A stretch of DNA of 64,000 nt from assembly GCF_000613845.1 (NCBI RefSeq), contig NZ_BAJT01000006.1, forward strand, positions 102,842-166,841. Reading direction: 5' to 3'. Source of the stretch: Asaia astilbis JCM 15831. GTDB taxonomy: Bacteria > Pseudomonadota > Alphaproteobacteria > Acetobacterales > Acetobacteraceae. Made by a program: the position numbers and the translations under genes. Positions 40,824 through 49,618 of the stretch are shown here, piece by piece. Position 1 is the first letter of the stretch; the number at the start of each line of letters is the position of its first letter. The notes under the pieces are model-generated. The model had not been told where the DNA came from and made no database searches. It saw nothing but the letters and a program-made list of their open reading frames with translations.

Positions 40824-41189
40824 TCAGGCGGCAGCAGGCACCAGCTCGTGCACGACAGAGAGAATGGCATCGAACTGGTATGGCTTGGTCATCACGCGAT
40901 CAAGGGGAGAGTGACCCTCCAGGGCGACGCCGTGACCGGTCGTGTAGATGATGGGCAGGGTGGGGTGGAGCTGCCGCGTTTCCCGGCCAAGATCCGTGCC
41001 GCTTCCATCAGGAAGGCTGATATCTAGGATCACGAGGTCGAGCGCGCGGTCGCTCTGGATGAAACCGCGCGCTGTCTCACAACTATCCGCCTCAAGCACC
41101 TCGACATTGCTGTCTTCGAGAAATTCGATCAGGCAAGCCCTGATAAGAAAATCATCCTCGACGACGAGGACGGTAGGCGGGGTAGGCAT
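40824..41189 (-). CDS. Single-domain response regulator
   Basis: The 121-residue protein is a receiver domain only. The acidic pair is EDD (about residues 11-13), the phosphoacceptor Asp is in LVILDISLP (about residue 56), the Thr switch is YTTGHG, and the Lys is in MTKPYQ (about residue 101). There is no output domain, as in CheY-like or phosphorelay shuttle proteins. No histidine kinase is in the window. It lies 3 nt before the TPR gene and 20 nt after the dehydrogenase gene. Confidence 0.86.
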   Translation of the reverse strand: MPTPPTVLVVEDDFLIRACLIEFLEDSNVEVLEADSCETARGFIQSDRALDLVILDISLPDGSGTDLGRETRQLHPTLPIIYTTGHGVALEGHSPLDRVMTKPYQFDAILSVVHELVPAAA

Positions 41190-41209
41190 TGGTGCGGATC
41201 TCGGTCAGT

Positions 41210-42010
41210 TCAGGATGACCAGTTCTGTTCGAAATCGGCATAGAGTGTCAGGCCGCCATCGACGAATAAGGTCTGGCCAGTGATATAACTCGATTCCTTC
41301 GACGCAAGAAAGGCCATAGCGTCCGAGATTTCGCGACATTCGCCGGGGCGGCGCATCGGAATGTGCTTGGCCGTTGCGTCGTACTTCTCAGGATCCTTGG
41401 TCCAGGCATCGTTGATGGGCGTCACAATGGCGCCCGGGGCAACGGCGTTCACACGGATGCCGTAGCGGGCATATTCCAGAGCCAGCGTGCGAACGATGTT
41501 CCCGACAGCTCCCTTGCTGGCCGAATAGCCGAGATAATGAGGCTTCGGGACCTGCTGGTGCACAGAGCTATTGATGATGATGTTGCCTTCGCGTTCATTC
41601 TCGCGCCAGTATTTGAGCGCGGCACGAGCGCAGAGCACGACACCCGTCACGTTCACCGCCATGACGGCGTTGAAATCCTTGAAGGTGATGTCTTCCGAAG
41701 GACATTCGATCTGCATGCCTGCATTGCAGATCAAGACATCGAGACCGCCAAAACCATCGAGCGCCTCTTTCATCACCCGATCGACGTCTTCCTCGACCGA
41801 CATGTCACCCGCGACGATCAGATGCTCTCCAGCGGCGGGCTTGGCGAGCTTTTTCAGCAGGGGTTCGAGTTTCTCGGCTTTACGCGCATTGATCGCGACC
41901 TGAGCGCCCTCTCGTGCAAAATACAGGGCGGCATCTTCGCCGATGCCCTGTGACGCACCAGTGATCAGGATTTTCTTGTTGGCAAAGCGTTTGCTGGAAT
42001 TTTCCGTCAC
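41210..42010 (-). CDS. Short-chain dehydrogenase, glucose 1-dehydrogenase-like
   Basis: This classical SDR has 266 residues. The cofactor motif is TGASQGIGEDAA (about residues 17-28), NAG is at about residue 97, the catalytic Ser is in INSSVHQQVP, and Tyr-Lys is YSASK (about residue 163). The PG motif is VAPGAIVTP. The RINARKAEK loop after the second beta strand favours NADP. Length, the C-terminal DGGLTLYADF and overall pattern recall glucose 1-dehydrogenases, but gluconate or other sugar alcohols are possible. It starts at GTG behind AAGGAGAG, 100 nt after carD. Confidence 0.82.
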   Translation of the reverse strand: MTENSSKRFANKKILITGASQGIGEDAALYFAREGAQVAINARKAEKLEPLLKKLAKPAAGEHLIVAGDMSVEEDVDRVMKEALDGFGGLDVLICNAGMQIECPSEDITFKDFNAVMAVNVTGVVLCARAALKYWRENEREGNIIINSSVHQQVPKPHYLGYSASKGAVGNIVRTLALEYARYGIRVNAVAPGAIVTPINDAWTKDPEKYDATAKHIPMRRPGECREISDAMAFLASKESSYITGQTLFVDGGLTLYADFEQNWSS

Positions 42011-42110
42011 GCGGCACTCTCCTTGTTCAGATCATCTGTCAGGGTTTGCAGCCCTGATAGATCAATTCGGGAGGTGAAACGCCGGCGACGGAAAAAGGAT
42101 GCCTGACGGA

Positions 42111-42699
42111 TCAGGCTGCCTTCATGGTCTCGGTCAGAGCCTGCAGTACGGCAGTCGGGTCCTTGCCCTCGAGCACGGCGACCTCGCTGACGAAACGTTC
42201 CTGAGCGGCTTCGAAGAGCTTGCGCTCGCTGAAGCTGCCATCGAGCTGTCGACGTTGCGGCGCAGATCCCGAAGAACCTCGCAATCTGGATCAGATCGCC
42301 AGAGTTGATCTTTTCCTGATACGCAACCGCACGACGCGCCCACATGCCTTTGCTGACATGAGGCTTGCCTTTGATGATCGACATTGCCTTGTCGACGATA
42401 TCGCGCGTCACGATCTTGCGCAGGCCCGATTTGCGAGCCTTCGAAAGCGGAATACGCAGGGTCATCTGGTTGCCGGGGAAGGAGATCTGAATGATCTCCA
42501 GCTTCGTTCCGGCAATCTCGTCAATGCCGATGCGGTCAACGCGCCCGACACCATGGGCGGCATAGACGATTGAGTCCCCTTCCTGGAAGGGATCGTCGTC
42601 TCCGCCATGAGAGTCAGCTTGAGTGGCGGTCAGCGCGGCGGCGGTACGTGCCATCGCATCTGTCATGCCTCCCTTAGGAGGAGTTTTGAACGTGCTCAT
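42111..42699 (-). CDS. carD: CarD-family transcriptional regulator (two frameshifts)
   Basis: CarD binds the RNA polymerase beta subunit and stabilises open promoter complexes, mainly at rRNA and growth genes. The N-terminal RID domain is clear (FQEGDSIVYAAHGVGRVDRIG, then IPLSKARKSGLRKIV), followed by the helical DNA-binding part. The frame breaks near 42280 and again near 42242. Single added bases at both (GCGAG to GCCGAG, TCGAT to TCCGAT) give IAEVLRDLRRNVD and SDGSFSERKLFEAAQERFVSE, an end at 42111, and about 196 residues. I choose ATG 42699 as start. As written it misreads for 70 residues. It is an essential-type gene in related bacteria. Confidence 0.88.
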
Positions 42700-42751
42700 G
42701 GCCAAGGCCTATATCAGAAATTCCACAGTTTGTCTCGCGTTGCGACGAGAT

Positions 42752-43626
42752 TTAGGGCTGAACGCCGCGGGTTGCAGCGATAGGCTTGCCGACCTCGTCT
42801 CCAATCGGTTGCAGCAGATCGATTTCGATGTTGCGCGACATGGTGAGCATGGGAAGGGCGTGCTTGCTGGGGACAAAAGGCTCCTGAAGATCGCGACCGC
42901 TCTTGTCCAGTGCCTGGAAGAGAAAACCGACCAGGCTCGAGCCCAGCGGGGTAATCCAGCCAAGAGACTGCACTGTAGACAGGGGAAGGAGAATGCAGAA
43001 CACATGTACCACAAGAAGCGGCAGCACCGAATACTGAACGGGCAGAGGCGTGTTCTTGATGCGCTCCAGGCCGCCCTGAGCATTGGCAAGGTCCGACAGG
43101 ATACGGTCCACTGTGCCGTGAACCGCGCCATCGATGTTCTTCGACGCGACCTCTTCAGCCACACCCAGGCCAATTTCATACAAAAGCGCATTGGGCTTGT
43201 TGGTGCGCGACATCACCCGGGCGTACATCGCCGGGGTGAGCAGCTTTTTGGCTTCAGGCCCCTGTTCCAGATTGGAGAGCGCCGTGCGCAGGAGATAGGG
43301 ATAGGCTGCCATGCGCGCGCCAGATCGGGCCGACCACCAAGAAGGGTCGCAGCCTCGCGGGCGAATGAGCGGGAGTTATTGGTGATCAGACCCCAAAGAG
43401 AGCGGGCCTCCCACCAGCGCGCATAGGCGGCATTGTTTCGCACACCCAGAAACAGGGCGAGGGCGGAACCCATGAGAGAGACGGGAAGGGCAGGCTGCTC
43501 CATCCACTCCTGATGATAAACCTGATAGAGAATGACGACAACGAAATCCCACAGGGCCAGAATACCCAGAGGGACGGCTGTTTCGCGCAGCAGGATCCAC
43601 AGGCCGTAAGTTTTATCGACGATCAA
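42752..43626 (-). CDS. Bestrophin-like (UPF0187) membrane protein (frameshifted)
   Basis: Bacterial bestrophin homologues form pentameric ion channels. The likely start is TTG 43626, giving IVDKTYG at the N-terminus with GAGGA upstream. Two early hydrophobic segments follow (residues about 20-70), including LFLGVRNNAAYARWWEARSLWG, the family signature. Other membrane segments lie near residues 200-250 (SVLPLLVVHVFCILLPL, LGSSLVGFLFQALD). The frame breaks near 43314, where one added base gives ARRMAAYPYLLR. The repaired length is about 291 residues. It is 52 nt upstream of carD on the same strand and divergent from frmA. Confidence 0.85.
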
Positions 43627-43758
43627 AGTCTGTTGGTCCTCAATCTGTTGAGTGCGGCAAGATAAAGATCCTGCCACGACGATCGCGATAAAACGCGTTA
43701 AAAGTCACCACGTTAAGTGACGTATCGTGAAACCCCTGTTTTTCAGAGGAAACTGAGC

Positions 43759-44879
43759 ATGGATGTCATCGCAGCGTTGGCTCTCGAGCTGGCCGCCCCC
43801 TTGAAATCGATACCGTGCAGCTTGAAGGCCCGCGTGCGGGCGAGGTTCTGGTCGAGATCAAGGCCACGGGCCTGTGTCACACCGATAAATTTACCCTCTC
43901 CGGCGAAGACCCTGAGGGCTTGTTCCCGGCGATCCTCGGCCATGAGGGCGCCGGGATCGTTCGTGAAGTCGGAGCGGGTGTGACGTCGCTCAAGCCCGGC
44001 GACCATGTGATCCCGCTCTACACCCCGGAATGCCGGAGCTGCCCATCCTGCCTGTCGCGCAAGACGAATCTCTGCACGTCGATCCGTTCGACACAGGGCA
44101 AGGGACTTCTGCCCGATGGCACGACGCGGTTCTCCTATCGCGGCAAGCCGGTGCATCATTATATGGGATGTTCCACCTTCGCGAATTACACCGTTCTTCC
44201 TGAAATTGCGCTGGCCAAGGTTCGGAGCGACGCGCCGCTCGACAAGATTTGCTATATCGGCTGTGGCGTCACGACGGGTGTCGGGGCTGTTCTGTTCACC
44301 GCCAAGGTAGAAGCCAATTCCACGGTTGTCGTCTTCGGTCTGGGTGGCATTGGCTTGAACGTGATCCAGGGCGCCAAGCTGGTCGGTGCGCGTCAGATCA
44401 TCGGTGTGGACCTCAATCCAGCCCGTGCGGAAATCGCCCGGGAATTCGGAATGACCGATTTCGTCAATCCTGCCGATCTGGGACCTGACGGTGATCTAGT
44501 CGGCCATATCATCGAGCTGACAGGCGGCGGCGCTGATTACACCTTCGAATGTATCGGTAACGTCAAGCTCATGCGGCAGGCTCTGGAATGCGCGCATCGC
44601 GGCTGGGGTGTTTCCTGTGTGATCGGCGTGGCCGGGGCTGGGCAGGAAATCAGCACGCGTCCCTTCCAGCTCGTGACCGGACGGCGCTGGATCGGCTCGG
44701 CCTTCGGCGGGGCACGTGGACGTACCGATGTTCCGAAGATCGTGGATATGTATATGGAGGGCCGGATCAATATCGAATCCCTCATTACCCAGCATCTCAA
44801 GCTCTCTGAGATCAATCACGGCTTTGATTTGATGAGCCAGGGCAAATCGATCCGCTCGGTTGTGGAATTCGACGCATGA
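43759..44879 (+). CDS. frmA: S-(hydroxymethyl)glutathione dehydrogenase (frameshifted)
   Basis: This class III alcohol dehydrogenase oxidises the formaldehyde-glutathione adduct with NAD+. The ATG at 43759 has AGGAAAC upstream. A break near 43791 shifts the first 10 codons out of frame; one added base (CTGGCCG to CTGGGCCG) gives ELGRPLEID. The catalytic zinc site is CHTD and GHEGAG, the structural zinc cysteines are CRSCPSCLSRKTNLC, and the NAD fold is GLGGIGLNVI. Repaired length is about 373 residues. The TGA overlaps the fghA ATG, so the two enzymes form an operon. Confidence 0.95.
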
Positions 44880-45730
44880 CGTTGAAGACCGTCTCCCGCC
44901 AGCTCTGTCATGGGGGCGCGGTCAGCGTCATGGCCCATGACTCGGCAAGTCTGGGGCTCGAAGCGCGTTTTATGGTGTTCCAGCCTGCAGCTGCGTTGCG
45001 TGGCGAGAAGGTGCCGGTCCTTTTCCTCCTCGCCGGGCTGACCTGCACGCATGAGACCTTCCTGCAAAAATCGGGCGTGATCGCCTACGCAGCCGAAGCA
45101 GGGATGATGCTAATTGCACCTGACACCTCTCCACGGGGTGCGGGTGCTCAGGGCGAAGAGGAAAGCTGGGATCTCGGCACGTCAGCCGGGTTCTACCTCG
45201 ATGCCACGCAGGCACCGTGGTCAGCCCATTACCGCATGGGCAGTTATGTGTCCGAGGAGCTCCCGGGGCTCGTCGCCTACGCGTTTGGGCAGAGTGGCTC
45301 ATCCTTCGGGATCATGGGCCATTCCATGGGGGGGCACGGGGCCCTGGTCCACGGGCTGCGTCAGCCTGATCTGTGGCGTTCCATCAGCGCGCTTGCTCCG
45401 ATCGTGCACCCTGCAATCGTGCCCTGGGGTGAGAAGGCCTTTTCCGCCTATCTCGGTTCTGACAGGAAGCTTTGGGCGGAATGGGATGCTGTCTCTCTGA
45501 TCGAAGCCGGTCGGCGTCATCCCGGCGAGATCCTCGTCGATCAGGGCACCGCTGACCAGTTTCTGGCGCAGGAACTTCGACCGGATCTGCTGGAGAACGC
45601 AGCCGCTTCTGCCGGTCAGCCGATGACCTTGCGTTACCATGACGGCTACGATCACTCCTACTGGTTCATCCAGAGCGTGATTAGGGATCATGTCGCGCAT
45701 CACGCGCGTCTTCTCGGAGGCGGTTCATGA
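44876..45730 (+). CDS. fghA: S-formylglutathione hydrolase
   Basis: This serine hydrolase converts S-formylglutathione to formate and glutathione. It is 284 residues, the usual length. The nucleophile elbow is GHSMGGHGA (about residue 147), the Asp and His of the triad are near DQGTADQF and DGYDHSYWFI (about residues 222 and 256), and LFLLAGLTCTHETF is an N-terminal family marker. It overlaps frmA upstream and the RNase T2 gene downstream, both as ATGA. Confidence 0.95.
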   Translation: MTLKTVSRQLCHGGAVSVMAHDSASLGLEARFMVFQPAAALRGEKVPVLFLLAGLTCTHETFLQKSGVIAYAAEAGMMLIAPDTSPRGAGAQGEEESWDLGTSAGFYLDATQAPWSAHYRMGSYVSEELPGLVAYAFGQSGSSFGIMGHSMGGHGALVHGLRQPDLWRSISALAPIVHPAIVPWGEKAFSAYLGSDRKLWAEWDAVSLIEAGRRHPGEILVDQGTADQFLAQELRPDLLENAAASAGQPMTLRYHDGYDHSYWFIQSVIRDHVAHHARLLGGGS

Positions 45731-46485
45731 TCCGCAAGGTCTTCTGTCTCTCGCTGCTTGCTCTGGCGGCTTGCTCGAGTGAACCGGGTATTTCGCCGGG
45801 GCTGACACCGAGCGCCCATGGTGACTTCGATCACAACACGCTCGCTCTGACCTGGCAGCCGGGGTTCTGTTCGACAGGGTCAGGCTGTGCGGAGGGCCAA
45901 CCGCAAAGCACTCTGGTTGGGCTGCATGGGCTTTGGGCGTCAGAGCCGCATGCGCTTGAGGCCGAGAACGTCCCGGTCGAACGCTGGTGGCGAGAAGGGT
46001 GCGATCTGCTTGGGCCGCAAGCGCCGCCACCGGTGCTTGATGGCGCGATGCAGGCGACGCTGCTGGAGATCGTGCCTCATACGAAATCGTCTCTGGTGAC
46101 GCATGAATGGGTCAAGCACGGCGCCTGCTTTGGCTATGATCCGGGAGTCTTCTTCGCTACGGCGAGCAGTCTTCACCATCGTTTCGTTCGTTCCCCGATG
46201 ATGCAGTTCCTCGCGGCTCGTGCCGGGAGCAAAATCCGGCGAGAGGATGTCCTAGGGTTCTTTAGCACAGCGACAGGGGCCACGCCGCCTCGGGCGCTCC
46301 AGCTCCGCTGCGAGAAGGATCATGAGGGCAGAATCGCGCTCACGCAACTCTGGTTTACATTGCGGCCCGATCGCATGGATCGGTTTCCAGCCGCAGAAGT
46401 TATCTGGACTCACCCCAGATGCAGGATAATTGCCCGGCTGAATTCTGGCTCAAGAAGTGGTCCTAGCCGTGTTCTCGCGTCGTGA
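45727..46485 (+). CDS. Ribonuclease T2-family lipoprotein (likely 3' frameshift)
   Basis: RNase T2 enzymes cut RNA outside the cytoplasm without metal. The protein starts at ATG 45727 and has a lipobox (LAAC, about residue 16), so it is probably a lipoprotein. Catalytic motifs CAS I (LVGLHGLW) and CAS II (THEWVKHGACF) contain the His and Glu/Lys residues. As written it ends at 46485 with an unlikely tail. One added T near 46400 (GTTATC to GTTTATC) gives VYLDSPQMQDNCPAEFWLKKWS and a stop at 46466, just before a hairpin. The conserved Cys in DNCP supports the repair. It is translationally coupled to fghA. Confidence 0.85.
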   Translation: MIRKVFCLSLLALAACSSEPGISPGLTPSAHGDFDHNTLALTWQPGFCSTGSGCAEGQPQSTLVGLHGLWASEPHALEAENVPVERWWREGCDLLGPQAPPPVLDGAMQATLLEIVPHTKSSLVTHEWVKHGACFGYDPGVFFATASSLHHRFVRSPMMQFLAARAGSKIRREDVLGFFSTATGATPPRALQLRCEKDHEGRIALTQLWFTLRPDRMDRFPAAEVIWTHPRCRIIARLNSGSRSGPSRVLAS

Positions 46486-46508
46486 GTGAGGGGAGCGACC
46501 CCTCACTC
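46484..46508. terminator. Bidirectional hairpin between RNase T2 gene and yjbQ
   Basis: A perfect 10-bp inverted repeat (GAGTGAGGGG / CCCCTCACTC) with a 5-nt loop lies between the convergent ends. It overlaps the current RNase T2 stop but falls cleanly after the repaired stop at 46466. It overlaps the last codons of yjbQ. Confidence 0.6.
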
Positions 46509-46919
46509 GCCTAGCAGGTGAAGGACGATTTCGCGGTTATGAGGCGCCCGACGGTGCTCGAACAGGTAGATCCCCTGCCATGTGCCAAGGACGGGCGCTC
46601 CTCCCATCACGGGGATTGTCAGCTGCACATTGGTTAGGACAGAGCGGATATGGGCGGGCATGTCATCCGCGCCTTCATAGTCATGACGATAGGCGCGGGC
46701 CTCTGGCACCAGATCGTCGAAATAGCTGGCAATATCCTGCTGGACGGTCGGATCGGCGTTTTCCTGCACGATCAGCGACGCCGAGGTGTGGCGGCACCAC
46801 AGGGTGAGCAATCCATCTTCAATTCCGGTTTGCGCCACCCAGTCCAAGACCGGATCTGAAATCATGGTCAGGCCTTTGCCACGCGTGCGGATCGAGAGAC
46901 GGTGAAGAGCCTGCTGCAT
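46503..46919 (-). CDS. YjbQ family protein (UPF0047)
   Basis: This 138-residue cytoplasmic protein belongs to the YjbQ/UPF0047 family, a beta-sandwich fold with weak thiamine-phosphate synthase activity in E. coli. The defining motif CRHTSASLIVQENADP (about residues 42-57) is present, with a conserved His near residue 79 (RHDYEGADDMPAHI) and a final GTWQGIYLFEHRRAP. The ATG has AAAGGA upstream. It follows trpS on the same strand. The biological role is unclear. Confidence 0.87.
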   Translation of the reverse strand: MQQALHRLSIRTRGKGLTMISDPVLDWVAQTGIEDGLLTLWCRHTSASLIVQENADPTVQQDIASYFDDLVPEARAYRHDYEGADDMPAHIRSVLTNVQLTIPVMGGAPVLGTWQGIYLFEHRRAPHNREIVLHLLGE

Positions 46920-46949
46920 GGGTATCGTTCCTTTATCCCTTTCCCTGAG

Positions 46950-46969
46950 GGAGCGGTTCTCTCCGCTCC
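46950..46969 (-). terminator. Hairpin after trpS
   Basis: A 7-bp inverted repeat (GGAGCGG / CCGCTCC) with a 6-nt loop lies immediately downstream of the trpS stop on the minus strand, before yjbQ. It is a weak terminator candidate. Confidence 0.4.
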
Positions 46970-47965
46970 TTAACGCAGATAGCCCACGAGACGCTCTGCC
47001 TCGGTCACGATGGGCTCGGCGATGGCGCTGGCGCGAGCGGCGCCGCTGCGGAGAATGTCCTCAAGATGCGTCCGATCTTCGAGCAGGCGACGTGTCTCGT
47101 TTGCGACCGGTGACAAGGTCTCGACCAGTAACTCGGCGAGCACCGCCTTGAACGGACCGAAGCCCTGTCCGCCAAACTGAGCGAGAACGTCATCGCTGCT
47201 CCGATCGGCCATCGCGGCAAAGATGGTCACGAGATTGCGGGCCTCGGGACGGTTTTCAAGCCCGGCAGTTTCTGAGGGCAGGGCTTCCGTGTCCGATTTG
47301 GCCTTTCGAATTTTGAGCGCGATATCGTCTGCCGTATCCGTCAGCTCGATGCGCGATTGCGCAGAGGGATCCGACTTGGACATTTTCTTCGTGCCATCGC
47401 GCAGGCTCATCACACGTGCCGCGGAGGGGGGAATGAGCGGCTCGATCGTCGGGAAATAATCGACCCCGTAATCATGGTTGAACTTCGCCGCGATATCATT
47501 GGCGATCTCGAGATGCTGCTTCTGATCTTCACCGACCGGAACACGCGTCGCATGAAAGGCGTGGATATCGGCTGCCATCAGGGCAGGGTAGACGAAAAGC
47601 CCGGCAGAATGCTGCTCGCGGTCTTTCCCGGCTTTTTCCTTAAACTGGGTCATGCGGTTCAGCCAGCCCAGGCGAACGATACAGTTGAAGATCCACCCCA
47701 GCCGGGCATGCGCACTGACAGCCGATTGATTGTAGAGCACATGTTTTGTGGGGTCGATGCCGGACGCGATCAGGCAGGCGGCCTGGGCCAGCGTATCCTG
47801 ACGAAGCTGACCGGGTTCGCGGAACACGGTGAGAGCGTGCATGTCGACCAGACAGAACACGCAGTCATGATCCTCCTGCAACCGGACCCAGTTGCGGATC
47901 GCGCCAAGGTAATTGCCAAGCTGAGGGACGCCGGTCGGCTGAATGCCGGAAAATACACGTTGCAT
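46970..47965 (-). CDS. trpS: Tryptophanyl-tRNA synthetase
   Basis: This class I aminoacyl-tRNA synthetase charges tRNA-Trp. The N-terminal [10 protein letters not shown] and the HIGH-like LGNYLGAI are near the start, and the KMSKS loop is [10 protein letters not shown] (about residue 195). The frame is open back to a TTG at 48001. I prefer ATG 47965 because known TrpS proteins begin just before [10 protein letters not shown]; no good ribosome site marks either. From there it is 331 residues, the normal length. It is divergent from tdk with 110 nt between. Confidence 0.93.
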   Translation of the reverse strand: MQRVFSGIQPTGVPQLGNYLGAIRNWVRLQEDHDCVFCLVDMHALTVFREPGQLRQDTLAQAACLIASGIDPTKHVLYNQSAVSAHARLGWIFNCIVRLGWLNRMTQFKEKAGKDREQHSAGLFVYPALMAADIHAFHATRVPVGEDQKQHLEIANDIAAKFNHDYGVDYFPTIEPLIPPSAARVMSLRDGTKKMSKSDPSAQSRIELTDTADDIALKIRKAKSDTEALPSETAGLENRPEARNLVTIFAAMADRSSDDVLAQFGGQGFGPFKAVLAELLVETLSPVANETRRLLEDRTHLEDILRSGAARASAIAEPIVTEAERLVGYLR

Positions 47966-48075
47966 GGGCGATGTTGTCGAATGCGTCTCGCCAACGGTCA
48001 AGGGGAAACATTGCCGAGCCCGCGCAAAAGACTGTAAGGGCTGCGAGGCATTCGAAAACCGAGGCGTAACGCTGA

Positions 48076-48621
48076 ATGGAGAGCATCGTGCAAAGGGGCA
48101 TTCTGACTGTTTATGCCGGGCCGATGTTTGCCGGAAAATCGGCGCATCTGCTTCAGGCTTATGCCGGGCGCGAGCCGACGCTTTGCCTCGCTCCGGCTTT
48201 CGACACGCGCTCTGGCGCGCAGATACACAGCCGGACCGGTCAGAGCCGCCCGGCGCGTTCAGTTTCCGTCTGGCCCGAGGATTTTCTAAACTTCCGTCAC
48301 ATCCTGCTCGATGAGGGGCATTTCATGATCGCCCCTCATTATCAGGGCGACGTCGTCTCCGATATCGAGGCGAGCCTTGCGCAAGGTGTCGATATCAGTG
48401 TTGCGGGGCTCGATACGGATTATCTCAGGCAGGATTTTGCGGTGATGGGTCAGCTTCGGGAGAGAGCCGACCGGTATGTCGCCCTGACGGCGCGATGCCA
48501 TGTCTGTAATGAGACGGCCTTCTGGACGGCGAAAAAGCGACAAACCGACCAGTTGCTCGAAGCGGGCGATGAGGATCTTTACGAGGCGCGCTGCGACGCC
48601 CATTGGTCTGCGCCTGAATAG
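48076..48621 (+). CDS. tdk: Thymidine kinase
   Basis: This type II (TK1-like) thymidine kinase salvages thymidine. The P-loop is [11 protein letters not shown] (about residue 15) and the Walker B-like segment is LLDEGHFM (about residue 77). The lasso/zinc region has a C-x-x-C (ARCHVC), with further Cys and His near the end (YEARCDAHW). The length of 181 residues is typical. It is a single-gene unit divergent from trpS. No anomaly is seen. Confidence 0.9.
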   Translation: MESIVQRGILTVYAGPMFAGKSAHLLQAYAGREPTLCLAPAFDTRSGAQIHSRTGQSRPARSVSVWPEDFLNFRHILLDEGHFMIAPHYQGDVVSDIEASLAQGVDISVAGLDTDYLRQDFAVMGQLRERADRYVALTARCHVCNETAFWTAKKRQTDQLLEAGDEDLYEARCDAHWSAPE

Positions 48622-48664
48622 GACATTTATTCTGCGCGTGGATCTCGCATAGAGCCGACGCCTT

Positions 48665-49119
48665 TCAGGGCATCTGTCCTTTTGCCGTCAGGCGTTCACG
48701 TAGATCGTGCACGCGGTTCGACCCCATTTCTTCCTTGCGGGCAGCAGCAAAGACATCAGGGGTGAGGGTGGGCGCTGGCGTCGTCGCCCCGCGCGAGATC
48801 AGCCAGTTCAGGATAAGCGCGAGTTGCTCGTCATTGAGCCGGCGGAAGCTCGGCATCGAAAAATTATAGCGCTGACCATCGGCCTTGATCGGGCCATCGA
48901 GGCCATTCAGCATGACGCGAGCAAGATAGTCGCGTCCTTCAGGGGTTTTCGCGATGAGATCGAGGCGCCCCACCAGTGGGGGGACTTCTCCCGGAAGACC
49001 GCTGCCTCCGTGATGGCAGATCCCGCAATTGGGACCGTAAAGCTTCTGCCGGCGCTTTTCTTGCCGCAGCTCGTCAGGGCGAGGGCGGCGAGAAGAGCGA
49101 GGGCAAAAGGAAAACGCAT
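48665..49119 (-). CDS. Small class I c-type cytochrome (frameshifted)
   Basis: This exported protein begins with a signal peptide and a lipobox-like LTSC. As written the N-terminal frame goes astray at about 49048. One added base (GCCGGCAG to GCCGGCCAG) gives AGQKLYGPNCGICHHGGSG, which contains the heme motif C-x-x-C-H. The C-part follows in frame with the axial Met region FSMPSFRRLNDEQLA. The repaired length is about 151 residues. Without the repair there is no heme site. It is probably a lipid-anchored electron carrier. It lies 10 nt after the FKBP gene on the same strand. Confidence 0.82.
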
Positions 49120-49129
49120 CGTTTACGCC

Positions 49130-49618
49130 TTACTGTTCCTGACCGCCCAGACCGAGAAGCTGGATCTTGAACACCAGAGGGCTGTTGGGCGGGATGATGC
49201 CCATGGAGCGCTTTCCGTAGCCCAGCTCAGGCGGAACGTAGAGCATCCATTTATCGCCGACATGCATCATCGGCAGGGCTTCCATCCATCCCTTGACGAG
49301 ACCGTCCAGCGCCATCTGCATATACGCACCGTTGCCATGCTGCTCGGAGCTGTCGAAAATCCCGCCATCGGGCAGGCGGCCTTCATAGATCAGCATCATC
49401 ATGCGCCCCTTGGACGGCTGCTCGCCATCCTTGGGCCCCGACTTCAGCACCTTGTAGGCGAGACCGTCGGGCAGGGTCTTCACACCCGGCTCGGCGCGAA
49501 CTTTCGCCATGAACTGGGCAGGTGTCAGTTCCGGCTCGTCCTTCGGGCCACCGCAGGCGGTCAGGGCGATAAAAGACGCCCCGGCAACGAGGGTCTTGAT
49601 GGAGCGGGTTAGACGCAT
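49130..49618 (-). CDS. FKBP-type peptidyl-prolyl isomerase lipoprotein
   Basis: This 162-residue exported PPIase has a signal peptide and lipobox (LTAC, about residue 21). A linker of about 45 residues precedes the FKBP domain (about 65-160), with [40 protein letters not shown] and VFKIQLLGL in the standard order. A good AAGAGG site precedes ATG 49618. It overlaps the end of argG by 10 nt and probably shares its transcript. Periplasmic protein folding is the likely role. Confidence 0.9.
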   Translation of the reverse strand: MRLTRSIKTLVAGASFIALTACGGPKDEPELTPAQFMAKVRAEPGVKTLPDGLAYKVLKSGPKDGEQPSKGRMMMLIYEGRLPDGGIFDSSEQHGNGAYMQMALDGLVKGWMEALPMMHVGDKWMLYVPPELGYGKRSMGIIPPNSPLVFKIQLLGLGGQEQ

